NCBI GenBank assembly: GCA_948468385.1
Contig: CAOKHZ010000020.1
Coordinates: 17,814-81,813 of the forward strand
Direction of reading: 5' to 3'
DNA: 64,000 nucleotides
Source: an uncultured Faecalicatena sp.
GTDB taxonomy: Bacteria; Bacillota; Clostridia; Lachnospirales; Lachnospiraceae
This document shows, piece after piece, positions 53,199 through 61,902 of this stretch; the stretch's first letter is position 1, and each line of letters starts with the position of its first letter. Below the pieces are notes generated by a model. That model searched no databases. It saw only the letters and a list, made by a program, of their open reading frames with translations, and was not told the DNA's origin. Made by a program: the position numbers and the translations under genes.

Positions 53199-54134
53199 CT
53201 ATCCCTGATTATTTTTTCTGTACTTCAAAGGTGTAACGCCCTCCATTTTCTTGAAAATGGAAAAGAAGTAGTTCGGTGTATAGCCAACCTCATAGGCAAT
53301 TTGCTCTACCGGCAATTCCGATTCTGAAAGCAACAACTTTGCATGGTTTAGACGAACCGCGGTCAAGTATTCCACCACCGTCTGCCCCATGCATTTCTTA
53401 AACTCACGGCAAAGATAAAATTTACTCATATAACAAGCTTCTGCTATCTCGTCAATGGAATGAATGCGGACAAACTCCTGCTCAATATAACGGCAGACAT
53501 TGGCCAAACGCTCCGGCAATTGCACCCGTGATACAATCTGGTCGCAAGAGATAATCTTGGTCAACAACTCCCACAACAGCAAATTCAAAAGTAATTCATT
53601 GTTGACGCGCTCCGCGTTACAAGCATCGGCTATCTCCATAAATAGCACAAATACTTTTTCCTTCATCCCCAACGACACCTTGACGGAATGCTGGTCGTAA
53701 AATCGTTCAAACACTTCGCCCAACTGATGTCCTCGAATCTGCAGGCCATGATGCACCCAGTCCCCCGGCCCGACCGTATAGTAATAATGCTCCTTGCGGC
53801 AGTCAATAAAAAAACAGTCACCGGGATAAAAATCATATTCCTTGCCATCATATACAAGTCTTCCGTGTCCCTGCGTCGTATAGCAAACTTGAAAAGAATC
53901 ATAATCCTGCCGATGCATGTAAAATCCGTCCGGCGTGTTCAAGTTGACCGTCATGGATTCCAAATAAAGCAGATTTTGTCTGGCAAATTCGCCCGTGACC
54001 GGAAGAATTCTCCGCAAATCATGGCTTTTGCTCATATCCATGTCCCAATTTTTTCCATGCTCTTTAAAATACTCCCGGTAGGAGTCCACACCAGTCCCTT
54101 CCGGGAGTATTTTATTCTTCAATCGTTTTGTCAT
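53199..54134 (-). CDS. AraC family transcriptional regulator
   Basis: A 311-residue regulator with cupin domain (YHGRLVYDGKEYDFYPGDCFFIDC-like, residues 70-150) and C-terminal helix-turn-helix pair (SIDEIAEACYMSKFYLCREFK). It heads the sulfatase/ABC region and probably controls it. ATG at 54134 or TTG at 54140. The first 35 residues are an extension relative to relatives that begin near MSKSHDLRR, and this extension contains a 13-bp inverted repeat (54066-54078 with 54101-54113) that would form a terminator-like hairpin early in the message. Confidence 0.85.
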   Translation of the reverse strand: MTKRLKNKILPEGTGVDSYREYFKEHGKNWDMDMSKSHDLRRILPVTGEFARQNLLYLESMTVNLNTPDGFYMHRQDYDSFQVCYTTQGHGRLVYDGKEYDFYPGDCFFIDCRKEHYYYTVGPGDWVHHGLQIRGHQLGEVFERFYDQHSVKVSLGMKEKVFVLFMEIADACNAERVNNELLLNLLLWELLTKIISCDQIVSRVQLPERLANVCRYIEQEFVRIHSIDEIAEACYMSKFYLCREFKKCMGQTVVEYLTAVRLNHAKLLLSESELPVEQIAYEVGYTPNYFFSIFKKMEGVTPLKYRKNNQG

Positions 54135-54211
54135 AAGCAAAACAGCCCCTTCTAAAATCCATCATGGATTAAAAATTCATCTATTTTTAACCCTATTCCG
54201 GCATCAGGGAC

Positions 54212-54240
54212 ATTATATGATATTTTGTGCAAAAACGCAA
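54212..54240 (-). promoter_or_regulatory. Promoter of the AraC gene
   Basis: -35 TTGCGT (54235-54240), 17-nt spacer and perfect -10 TATAAT (54212-54217) on the minus strand; the transcript would begin near 54205, between uxaC and the regulator. Confidence 0.7.
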
Positions 54241-54260
54241 CGCCCTCTCCTCTGTTAATA

Positions 54261-55667
54261 TCAAACTTCAAACCCAAAATACTTCACGGCATTGCGATAG
54301 GAAACGCCCCTGACAATGTCCTCCAGCACTTTGTAATCCTCCGGATACTCTCCATTTTCCACCCATCCTCCGAGCAGTTCGCAGAGTATGCGGCGGAAAT
54401 ATTCATGCCTCGTATAGGACAAAAAGCTTCTCGAATCCGTAAGCATTCCTACAAAATTGGCCAGCATTCCCAGATTTGCCAGCGAAGTCATCTGCTCCGT
54501 CATGCCGGTTTTATGGTCATTGAACCACCATGCCGACCCTTGCTGAATCTTCCCTGCCGCACTGGAATCCTGAAAACATCCCAACACCGTTCCAATCACC
54601 GCGTTGTCGTTCGGATTCAATGAATACAAAATCGTCTTCGGGAGCTCATCCGTGCGGTTCAGGCTGTCAAGGAAATCTGCCAATTGATCCGCCGGGGCAT
54701 AATTATTGATACAATCATAGCCCGTGTCCGCTCCCAGCTTTTGGAACATCAACCCGTTATTGTTGCGTTTACAGCCAAAATGAAGCTGCATCACCCATCC
54801 CAGCCGGTGATATTCCCTTCCAAGGAATTGCAGGAACGCGGTCTTGTATTTTGCGATTTCCTCAAACGTGAGCGTCTCCCCTTTTAAGCCCTTCTGGAAG
54901 ATTCCTTCCACCTCTTCTTCCGCCGTCGGCACGCACACCACGTAGTCAATTCCATGGTCGGACACCTTGCAGCCCCTCTCGTCAAAATAAGCCATCCGCT
55001 TCAGAATTGCCCGTTTCAAGTCTGCAAAACTCTGGATTTCCATGTCACCGACCTCTGCCAACTTCCTTACATACTCCGGAAAAATCGCCGCCTCGACATT
55101 GGTCGCCTTGTCCGGCCTCCAAGCCGGCAGCACCTGCACGTCAAAGCTTTCATCCATCTTGATTTTTTCATGCCACTCCAGGGAATCCACCGGGTCGTCC
55201 GTCGTACAAATCAATGTGACGTTTGACTTTAAAATCAGTCCCCTCACGCTCATATCCGGCTCCTGAAGCTTTTTATTACAAAGGTTCCATACCTCCTCGG
55301 CGGTTTCCTCCCTCAAATGCCCCTCGTAGCCAAAATACCGTTTCAATTCCAGATGAGACCAGTGATAGAGCGGATTTCCAATCAATTTTTCCAACGTCTC
55401 CGCCCATTTCTGGAATTTCTCACGATCCGGCGCGTCCCCGGTGATATAGTACTCATCCACCCCGTTCGAGCGCATTTGCCGCCATTTGTAATGATCCCCG
55501 CCGAGCCAAACCTGCGTGATATTTTTAAACTGCCTGTCTTCCGCAATTTCCTGCGGATTGATATGGCAATGATAGTCCAAAACCGGCATGGTTTCAGCAT
55601 ATTCGTGGTACAGTTTTCTGGCACACTCCGTACTCAGAAGAAAATTTTCATCCATAAACGCTTTCAT
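54261..55667 (-). CDS. uxaC: Glucuronate/galacturonate isomerase
   Basis: A 468-residue uronate isomerase of standard length. It has the amidohydrolase-like signature VLDYHCHINPQEIAED near residue 28 and DSRSFLSYTRHEYFRRILC near the C-terminus. It converts D-galacturonate to D-tagaturonate and D-glucuronate to D-fructuronate. It is the last gene after the TRAP transporter, and feeds uxaB and uxaA, divergently encoded at 60312-63396. GGAAG precedes the ATG. Confidence 0.96.
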   Translation of the reverse strand: MKAFMDENFLLSTECARKLYHEYAETMPVLDYHCHINPQEIAEDRQFKNITQVWLGGDHYKWRQMRSNGVDEYYITGDAPDREKFQKWAETLEKLIGNPLYHWSHLELKRYFGYEGHLREETAEEVWNLCNKKLQEPDMSVRGLILKSNVTLICTTDDPVDSLEWHEKIKMDESFDVQVLPAWRPDKATNVEAAIFPEYVRKLAEVGDMEIQSFADLKRAILKRMAYFDERGCKVSDHGIDYVVCVPTAEEEVEGIFQKGLKGETLTFEEIAKYKTAFLQFLGREYHRLGWVMQLHFGCKRNNNGLMFQKLGADTGYDCINNYAPADQLADFLDSLNRTDELPKTILYSLNPNDNAVIGTVLGCFQDSSAAGKIQQGSAWWFNDHKTGMTEQMTSLANLGMLANFVGMLTDSRSFLSYTRHEYFRRILCELLGGWVENGEYPEDYKVLEDIVRGVSYRNAVKYFGFEV

Positions 55668-55715
55668 AATTCCAGACTTCCTTTCTATTTATAAATCTAA
55701 TTCTTTTCCATGCGA

Positions 55716-55733
55716 CGGGCGGACTCGCGCCCG
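55716..55733 (-). other. Short GC hairpin between dctM and uxaC
   Basis: CGGGCG pairs with CGCCCG around a 6-nt loop in a GC-rich stretch. There is no U-run, so it may only modulate uxaC expression relative to the transporter. Confidence 0.35.
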
Positions 55734-55743
55734 CCGCGCCGCA

Positions 55744-57051
55744 TCATACATACCCCATCAGGCTCGGCAGCCACAAGCTAATTTGCGGAATATAGGTCAC
55801 CAGCATCAGCACGATAAAGATGGCTGCAAAATAAATCAACAGCTGCTTCATGACCGTTTCAATCTTCACACCGCCAACCTTCACTCCGACAAATAACGTC
55901 GTTCCCACGGGCGGGGTGATGGTTCCGATGCAAAGGTTGAAAATCATCATAATGCCAAAATGTATCGTGCTCATCCCCAATGCCTGACAAACCGGCAGGA
56001 AAATCGGCGTAAAAATCAGGCAGGCCGGTGTCATGTCCATGAACGTGCCAACCACCAGGAGAATGAGGTTGATCATCAGGAAAATGACAATTTTATTATT
56101 GCTGATGGACAAAAGCCCGGTCGAAACCGCCTCCGGGATGTTCGTAAACGACATCACCCACGACATGATGCTCGACACCCCTATCAGGAAAATGATGATT
56201 CCCGTCATCTCCGCGCTGTCCTTCAAAATCGGCATAATGTCCTTTATCTTGATCGACTTGTACAAAAACAGCGACAGCAATAGGCTGTATACCACCGCGA
56301 CGACCGCTCCCTCCGTGGCCGTGAAAATACCGCTGATAATGCCGCCGATTACAATCACGATCAGCAAGAGACACGGCAGTGCCTGCACGAAAATGTTCCA
56401 TTTTTCCTTCATGGTATAAATCGTGTTACTGCGATATCCCCGTTTTCTCGCGATAAAGAAAATGACAAGCATGCAGGCCAGTCCCCATAAAATTCCCGGG
56501 AGATACCCCGCCATAAACAACGCCGCCACGCTCGTTCCGCCGCTCACAAGTGAAAATGTAATCATGACGTTACTCGGCGGAATCAAAAGCCCTGTCGGAG
56601 CGGTCGCGATATTCGCCGCCGCCGAAAAATTCGGGTCATATCCCTCTTCCTTCTCAATCGGCCCGATGATGGAACCCATGGCGGAAGCCGCCGCGGTACC
56701 GGAACCGGAAATCGCGCCAAACAGCATGTTGGCAAGCACGTTCGTCTCCGCCAAGGCTCCCGGCATCCGCCCCGTGATCACCTTGGCAAGATTGATGATG
56801 CGAACGGCAATTCCGCCCTTGTTCATGATATTTCCTGCCAGGATAAAGAACGGAATCGCCAGCAGGTTGAATACGGAAATTCCCGAAAAAATCCTCTGGG
56901 CACCGGTTAAAACCGCCACGTCCACGTCCATGATGGGGAGAATCGCACAAATGGAGGATATCCCCAGCGCGACCGCGATTGGCACGCCCGCCAAAAGCAA
57001 AACTACAAGTACGACCAATATAATCAATCCACAAACAATTGCAATGCTCAT
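55744..57051 (-). CDS. TRAP transporter large permease (DctM type)
   Basis: A 435-residue membrane protein with about 12 segments, the ion-coupled channel of a tripartite ATP-independent transporter. Conserved text includes IPFFILAGNIMNKGGIA and PTGLLIPPSNVMI. It is 12 bp after the small permease gene. Sitting with uxaC and the LacI regulator, it should import hexuronates such as galacturonate, glucuronate or their oligomers. Confidence 0.94.
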   Translation of the reverse strand: MSIAIVCGLIILVVLVVLLLAGVPIAVALGISSICAILPIMDVDVAVLTGAQRIFSGISVFNLLAIPFFILAGNIMNKGGIAVRIINLAKVITGRMPGALAETNVLANMLFGAISGSGTAAASAMGSIIGPIEKEEGYDPNFSAAANIATAPTGLLIPPSNVMITFSLVSGGTSVAALFMAGYLPGILWGLACMLVIFFIARKRGYRSNTIYTMKEKWNIFVQALPCLLLIVIVIGGIISGIFTATEGAVVAVVYSLLLSLFLYKSIKIKDIMPILKDSAEMTGIIIFLIGVSSIMSWVMSFTNIPEAVSTGLLSISNNKIVIFLMINLILLVVGTFMDMTPACLIFTPIFLPVCQALGMSTIHFGIMMIFNLCIGTITPPVGTTLFVGVKVGGVKIETVMKQLLIYFAAIFIVLMLVTYIPQISLWLPSLMGYV

Positions 57052-57063
57052 AACCTTCCCCTC

Positions 57064-57606
57064 CTACGCTTCTTTTTCTTTGGCGTGCTCGCCCGCGCCG
57101 ACAGATTCCTTCTCGCCGGCAGCCGCATTTGCCTGCCCGGTCACGAGATCAATAATATTTAACACAGAATACACCACGATCAAGACTCCCGAAATCGGAA
57201 TAATCGTGTACACGACTCCCATCGGCACGCCCAGAGAAGCCGTGGATTGTATCATGGTAAGCTTGACGATTGTAATGCCGCCGTATACCATGACCGCGCC
57301 GGCAAGCAACATGATCAAAACTTCCGACACGATACTTAATGCCTTCTGCACGCCTTCACTGAACTTGTCGGCAAGAAATCCCATGCGCATGTGGTCGCGC
57401 TTGCCAAACACATAGGCCGTGGCAAGCAGCGCCATCCACGTAAAGCTGTAGGTAAGAAGCTCTTCCGAGACGGTGCTCGGGCTGTTAAACACGAAACGGG
57501 TAATAATCTGATAGGTTCCGATGACCACCATCGCGGCAAAAATCAAGGCACTCGCAAAACTCAACACTCGGTCGATTCCTTTTCTGATAGCATGTAACGC
57601 ACTCAT
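57064..57606 (-). CDS. TRAP transporter small permease (DctQ type)
   Basis: A 180-residue membrane protein with four segments and the family text FVFNSPSTVSEELLTYSFTWMALLATAY. Its ATG touches the stop codon of the binding-protein gene, and GAGGGG sits inside that gene, so they are coupled. An acidic/Lys-rich C-terminal tail follows the last segment. Confidence 0.92.
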   Translation of the reverse strand: MSALHAIRKGIDRVLSFASALIFAAMVVIGTYQIITRFVFNSPSTVSEELLTYSFTWMALLATAYVFGKRDHMRMGFLADKFSEGVQKALSIVSEVLIMLLAGAVMVYGGITIVKLTMIQSTASLGVPMGVVYTIIPISGVLIVVYSVLNIIDLVTGQANAAAGEKESVGAGEHAKEKEA

Positions 57607-58665
57607 CTATTTCCCCTCCTTTGAACTTGTCGCATTTTTAGATTCTGCCATATGCTTTTCATTGATGGTCTGGATGTGCTCGTACAGTTCCCGGATACTC
57701 TCATTGTCAGCGAGCATTTCTTCCTGCACGTTTGCAACCTTCTCCTTGAACAGCTCGACATCCACGTCAATAAATTCCACGCCCATCTCGTTTTTCGCCG
57801 TTTCCTTCGCCTCCTCAATCTGTTTCTCCCACTCTTCCAGTTCTATCTCCGTCGAGAGGAGAGCCGCCTCCTGGAAAATCTCAAACTCCTCCTCGCTCAG
57901 ACCGTCCAAAAATTTCAAATTCCCCACCAGCACGTCCGGCACCATCTGGTGCTTGTTATAGGCGTAATATTTTGCCACCTCGCCATGCTTATTGTTGGTA
58001 AGAGCCAATTCATTGTTCTCGGCACCGTCAATCACGCCTTGTTGGATCGCGGTATATACCTCGCCAAAGCTCATCGGGGAAGCCGCCGCGCCGAATTCAT
58101 TACACATATTCACGCTGGCCGGGCTCTGTTGCACACGTATCTTCAATCCTTTCAAATCATCCGGCGTATAAATCGGAGTCTTTGCATAGAAACTCCTCGT
58201 CCCGGCATTGTACCAAGTCATCACCTGGAAGCCCGCCTCGTCCGTGGAACGATATACCTGCCGCATATAATCGACATCATTCATCGCCTCATGATAGGCT
58301 TCCTCCGAGGTAAACAGATACGGCATGCTAAACACCTCGTAAACATCCGCAAAATTTTCCAGGTTCGGCGTCCCCACCACCACGAAGTCAATCGCGCCGG
58401 TCTGCACCAGCTCAATTACCTTTGTCTGACCGCCGAGAAGCTCGTTCGGGTAAATCTGAACCTCGTACTTGTCCCCGAGATTTTCCTCAATATACTCCTT
58501 GAACTTCAAAAGCCCCAGATGCTCCGGATGCGTCTCTGACTGAGAATGCGCGATGCGGATGATCCGCTTGCCGTCTTTCAAGCCGCAGCCGCTCATGCAT
58601 ACGGTACTGGCCAAAATCATCGCGGCCGACAACGCTAAAACCAATGCCCTTTTTAATGCTCTCAT
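57607..58665 (-). CDS. TRAP transporter substrate-binding lipoprotein (DctP type)
   Basis: A 352-residue binding protein with lipobox MSGC near residue 26. The conserved Arg in GLKIRVQQS near 175 that clamps the carboxylate of TRAP ligands is present, which fits uronate binding. The C-terminal 80 residues are highly charged helices. It is the first gene of the TRAP-uxaC unit, preceded by a 250-bp structured leader. GAAAGGAATC precedes the ATG. Confidence 0.94.
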   Translation of the reverse strand: MRALKRALVLALSAAMILASTVCMSGCGLKDGKRIIRIAHSQSETHPEHLGLLKFKEYIEENLGDKYEVQIYPNELLGGQTKVIELVQTGAIDFVVVGTPNLENFADVYEVFSMPYLFTSEEAYHEAMNDVDYMRQVYRSTDEAGFQVMTWYNAGTRSFYAKTPIYTPDDLKGLKIRVQQSPASVNMCNEFGAAASPMSFGEVYTAIQQGVIDGAENNELALTNNKHGEVAKYYAYNKHQMVPDVLVGNLKFLDGLSEEEFEIFQEAALLSTEIELEEWEKQIEEAKETAKNEMGVEFIDVDVELFKEKVANVQEEMLADNESIRELYEHIQTINEKHMAESKNATSSKEGK

Positions 58666-58700
58666 CTTCTTTGATTCCTTTCTTTCATAATCAAACTGAC

Positions 58701-58850
58701 ATGTCGCCTGACGGCGACATCACCATGAGTCAAAGACCCCGCCGCAAGCAGCGGGGCATCAAACTTGAAACGCCCCGAGGGGCGGGGTATTTGACCCTCG
58801 CGGCAGTCGCCAAATGCCTGCAAGCAGTCACTTGGCTCGTTGCTCGCGGG
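58701..58850 (-). repeat. Multi-hairpin leader with alternative pairings before dctP
   Basis: ATGTCGCC with GGCGACAT (58701-58720). GTCAAA and TTTGAC (58729-58734 with 58790-58795) flank CCCCGC (58737-58742), which can pair with either GCGGGG at 58751 or GCGGGG at 58782. CGCCCC with GGGGCG (58771-58783) competes. GCCAA with TTGGC (58809-58836) encloses another hairpin. The region lies between lacI and dctP on the same strand. It has the look of an abundant clostridial intergenic repeat, from memory only. Confidence 0.6.
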
Positions 58851-58919
58851 AATAAAAGTCGCAATTCTTCGGAATCAGAAATCAACCATTACATAATCAA
58901 GGAACAACGCCTCGATCCG

Positions 58920-59915
58920 TCAGAAATCCGTTGTGCTGCGCTTCACCAAATGGCATTTCACCATTTGCTTCTGCTTCATGCTTTTTCCGCTTAACAAGGC
59001 CATGACCGAGTCTATCGCGGTTTTACACAATACCTCCGGCCTCGTGTCGACGGAAGTCAGCTCAGGCTCACAACTAATCGAAAGCTCAGAATTATTATAT
59101 CCAACGACATTGATTTCCCCCGGCACCTTGATGTCTCTCGCATGCATGTACTTGAGCGCGCCCACGGCCAGGCTGTCATTGACCGCAATCACACCGTCAA
59201 AATGCAGATTTCGCTGGCGCAGCAGCATGTCACGGGTGGCATAGATTCCTTGTTCCGTTTGGAGGATCCATTTTTCATTTATCTCCACCCCGTGCTCCTT
59301 AAATGCGGCCCGGTAGCCTTCCAGCTTGCGCCTCGCACTATAGGAATCCGAATCCGTCAAAAACAGAATCCGCTCTTTTCCCGCGAAAAGCAATTCGTCC
59401 GTCACGTCATACACTGCCTGAAAGTCATCTGCCAGAACGCAATAAATATGTTCCTCCTCCAGGTAACCATTAATCAAGACCACGGGAAGCTGCCCGGAAA
59501 CCTCTTTTATACAAGCATAGTAGTCCGCCGACTCATCCGCATAATCTGAACCGACTAAAAGCAACGCGTCGATCTGTTTCTTAAGAATCCGCTCCACGGC
59601 TTGTTGTTTGTCCTCCGCGTCATAGCCGCTGCAATACAAGATGCAATCATAACCATATCCCTGCAGGTTCTTTTCCAAATAAGAAACCGCTCTCGCCATG
59701 TAGGTGTCGGCGACATCCGGACAAATGATGCCCACCGCCTTCATGGAACCAAGCCCTAGCCCCCTGGCAAATACGTTCGGTGTGTAATGGTTTTCTTCCA
59801 TCACTCTACGCACCTTTTCCTTCGCCTTCTCGCTGACCTTCGGACTGTCATTCACGACTCTCGACACGGTGGCGATGGATACGCCCGCCAGCTTTGCAAT
59901 GTCATAAATATTCAT
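58920..59915 (-). CDS. LacI family regulator of hexuronate genes
   Basis: A 331-residue repressor. The N-terminal helix-turn-helix reads IYDIAKLAGVSIATVSRVVN, with the hinge helix after PNVFARGLG, followed by a periplasmic-binding-protein-like domain that would bind a uronate intermediate. ATG 59915 follows AAAGGAAG by 9 nt. Two copies of the palindromic core TGTAAGCCCTTACA, one in its own promoter and one in the uxaA promoter, identify its probable operators. It plays the UxuR/KdgR-type role by context. Confidence 0.92.
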   Translation of the reverse strand: MNIYDIAKLAGVSIATVSRVVNDSPKVSEKAKEKVRRVMEENHYTPNVFARGLGLGSMKAVGIICPDVADTYMARAVSYLEKNLQGYGYDCILYCSGYDAEDKQQAVERILKKQIDALLLVGSDYADESADYYACIKEVSGQLPVVLINGYLEEEHIYCVLADDFQAVYDVTDELLFAGKERILFLTDSDSYSARRKLEGYRAAFKEHGVEINEKWILQTEQGIYATRDMLLRQRNLHFDGVIAVNDSLAVGALKYMHARDIKVPGEINVVGYNNSELSISCEPELTSVDTRPEVLCKTAIDSVMALLSGKSMKQKQMVKCHLVKRSTTDF

Positions 59916-59949
59916 AATTCCACTTCCTTTAACCTTCATTCGTTTCCCG

Positions 59950-59981
59950 AAGTGTAAGCCCTTACACTTTCTTTCATTATA
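59950..59981 (-). promoter_or_regulatory. lacI promoter with operator A
   Basis: Perfect -10 TATAAT (59976-59981) with weak -35 TTGCAT 16 nt upstream. The palindrome AAGTGTAAG-CC-CTTACACTT (59950-59969) covers the start point, so the regulator represses itself and probably the TRAP-uxaC genes downstream. Confidence 0.85.
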
Positions 59982-60088
59982 CCACTCCGCACGGCGAATG
60001 CAATCCTTTTCTCACTGGCACAATTCACAATTTTCGTCCACGAAAATTGTGCATATCGACAGTTTAAATTTCATTTGCAAACTTTCTA

Positions 60089-60134
60089 TTGACGAATTCC
60101 TCACATGGGTGTACTCTTTGTGTAAGCCCTTACA
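60089..60134 (+). promoter_or_regulatory. uxaA promoter with operator B
   Basis: -35 TTGACG (60089-60094), 17-nt spacer, -10 TACTCT (60112-60117). TGTAAG-CC-CTTACA (60121-60134) sits over the start point. It is the same 14-bp core as operator A. The leader to uxaA is about 190 nt with no other clear signal. Confidence 0.85.
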
Positions 60135-60311
60135 TTTTCGTAACCAGTTTATACTCGCGGCCGATAAAATCTGCCGTGAGTATCACGCCAGCCACAGCCG
60201 CCTGGCGGTATGTTTTCCTTATGCGGCTGCGCGCACCATGCTATACCGAGCGGCAAATTTGTTCGTCGCCTGGTATGACCAATGGTAACAAGAAAGGAGG
60301 TTTCGTACCAC

Positions 60312-61796
60312 GTGCAGACATTTATAAAAATTCATCCCATGGATAAAGTAGCCGTTGCGTTACAGCCTTTGGCATCGCGGCAAACACTCTCCGTGGACGG
60401 TGAAGAGATCTTATTAATAGAAGAAATCCCGCAGGGACACAAATTTGCATTGTGCGATATTGCAAAAGGAGATTCCATTATAAAATATGGTTCTCCCATC
60501 GGCATCGCGACATGCGACATCAAAAAAGGCTCCTGGATTCACACGCACAACATGAAAACCGGGCTGGGGGAACTGCTCTCCTACACCTATACCCCGCAGC
60601 ATTCATCTCTTCCCGAAATGAAGGAAACACGCCATTTCCAAGGTTTCCGGCGTTCAAACGGGAAAGTTGGCGTTCGCAACGAGATTTGGATCATCCCCAC
60701 CGTAGGCTGCGTAAATAATGTCGCGACCGCCATCGAGCGAAAGGCGCAAGCCTATGTAAGCGGTTCCATCGATGCCATTGCCGCATTTCCCCATCCTTAC
60801 GGATGTTCCCAGATGGGGGAGGATCAGGAAAATACCAGACGCATTTTGGCTGACCTTATCTCACATCCCAACGCCGGCGGCGTGCTTGTTCTCGGCCTGG
60901 GCTGCGAAAACAGCAACATTGACGTATTAAAAGAATATCTCGGCCCCTACGATTCCGAGCGTGTAAAGTTCCTCGTGGCGCAGGAATCCGAACAAGAAAT
61001 CGAGGATGGGCTCGAACTTGTGAAAGAGCTTACAAAGTATGCCGGACAATTTGAACGAACGCCCATTCCTTGTAGCGAACTCATCATCGGCATGAAATGC
61101 GGCGGCTCCGACGGTCTTTCCGGCATCACCGCCAATCCGACTGTCGGCGCGTTTTCCGACCTTTTGATTGCCAACGGCGGCACCACCATTTTGACCGAAG
61201 TGCCGGAAATGTTCGGCGCGGAAACACTTTTGATGAATCGCTGTGAAAATGAAGCTCTCTTTACAAAGACAGTGGAACTCATCAACGACTTTAAAACCTA
61301 TTTTACCAGCCACAACCAGACGATTTACGAGAACCCGTCTCCCGGGAACAAAAAGGGCGGCATCTCCTCTCTCGAGGACAAGTCGCTCGGCTGCACGCAA
61401 AAGTCCGGTTCGGCTCCCGTAAAGGGCGTGCTCGCATACGGCGAACAAGTAACGACAAAAGGATTAAACCTTTTAAGTGCGCCCGGCAATGACCTGGTGG
61501 CCTCCACCGCCCTTGCCGCGTCCGGTGCCCACATCATCCTTTTTACGACCGGAAGGGGAACGCCTTTTGCCTCCCCCGTGCCCACCGTAAAGATTTCCAG
61601 CAATTCCTTGCTCTATGAGCACAAGAACAACTGGATTGACTTTGACTGCGGCACGATGGTTTCCGACACGAGTTTGGAAACCTTGGGCGAAGAACTTTTC
61701 CAATATGTAATGGACGTGGCCTCCGGCAAACAAGTAAAAGCGGAAGCGGCAGGCTTCCACGACATGGCAATTTTTAAGAAAGGCGTGACACTGTAA
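60312..61796 (+). CDS. uxaA: Altronate dehydratase
   Basis: A 494-residue dehydratase that converts D-altronate to 2-keto-3-deoxygluconate. The N-terminal SAF domain and the C-terminal catalytic part (GRSNGKVGVRNEIW-like, GMKCGGSDGLSG, FTTGRGTPFASPVPTVKISSN) are intact. GTG at 60312 is chosen: AAAGGAGG lies 11 nt upstream and the ATG ten codons earlier precedes that site. It precedes uxaB by 106 bp. Confidence 0.95.
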   Translation: MQTFIKIHPMDKVAVALQPLASRQTLSVDGEEILLIEEIPQGHKFALCDIAKGDSIIKYGSPIGIATCDIKKGSWIHTHNMKTGLGELLSYTYTPQHSSLPEMKETRHFQGFRRSNGKVGVRNEIWIIPTVGCVNNVATAIERKAQAYVSGSIDAIAAFPHPYGCSQMGEDQENTRRILADLISHPNAGGVLVLGLGCENSNIDVLKEYLGPYDSERVKFLVAQESEQEIEDGLELVKELTKYAGQFERTPIPCSELIIGMKCGGSDGLSGITANPTVGAFSDLLIANGGTTILTEVPEMFGAETLLMNRCENEALFTKTVELINDFKTYFTSHNQTIYENPSPGNKKGGISSLEDKSLGCTQKSGSAPVKGVLAYGEQVTTKGLNLLSAPGNDLVASTALAASGAHIILFTTGRGTPFASPVPTVKISSNSLLYEHKNNWIDFDCGTMVSDTSLETLGEELFQYVMDVASGKQVKAEAAGFHDMAIFKKGVTL

Positions 61797-61902
61797 AAAG
61801 CATCAGGCCAAACAATGCACAATATACCATCTACAAGGTAAGGCATGATGCCAAGAGCAGTATGCCAAACAATATGCAATAATCGAAGAGAGGCATAATA
61901 TC

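Noticed and set aside
56423-57415. Long plus-strand open frame (330 codons) antisense to the TRAP permease genes
   Set aside because: It is the mirror of a hydrophobic, codon-biased gene. It has no ribosome site, and the minus strand has intact DctM and DctQ motifs.
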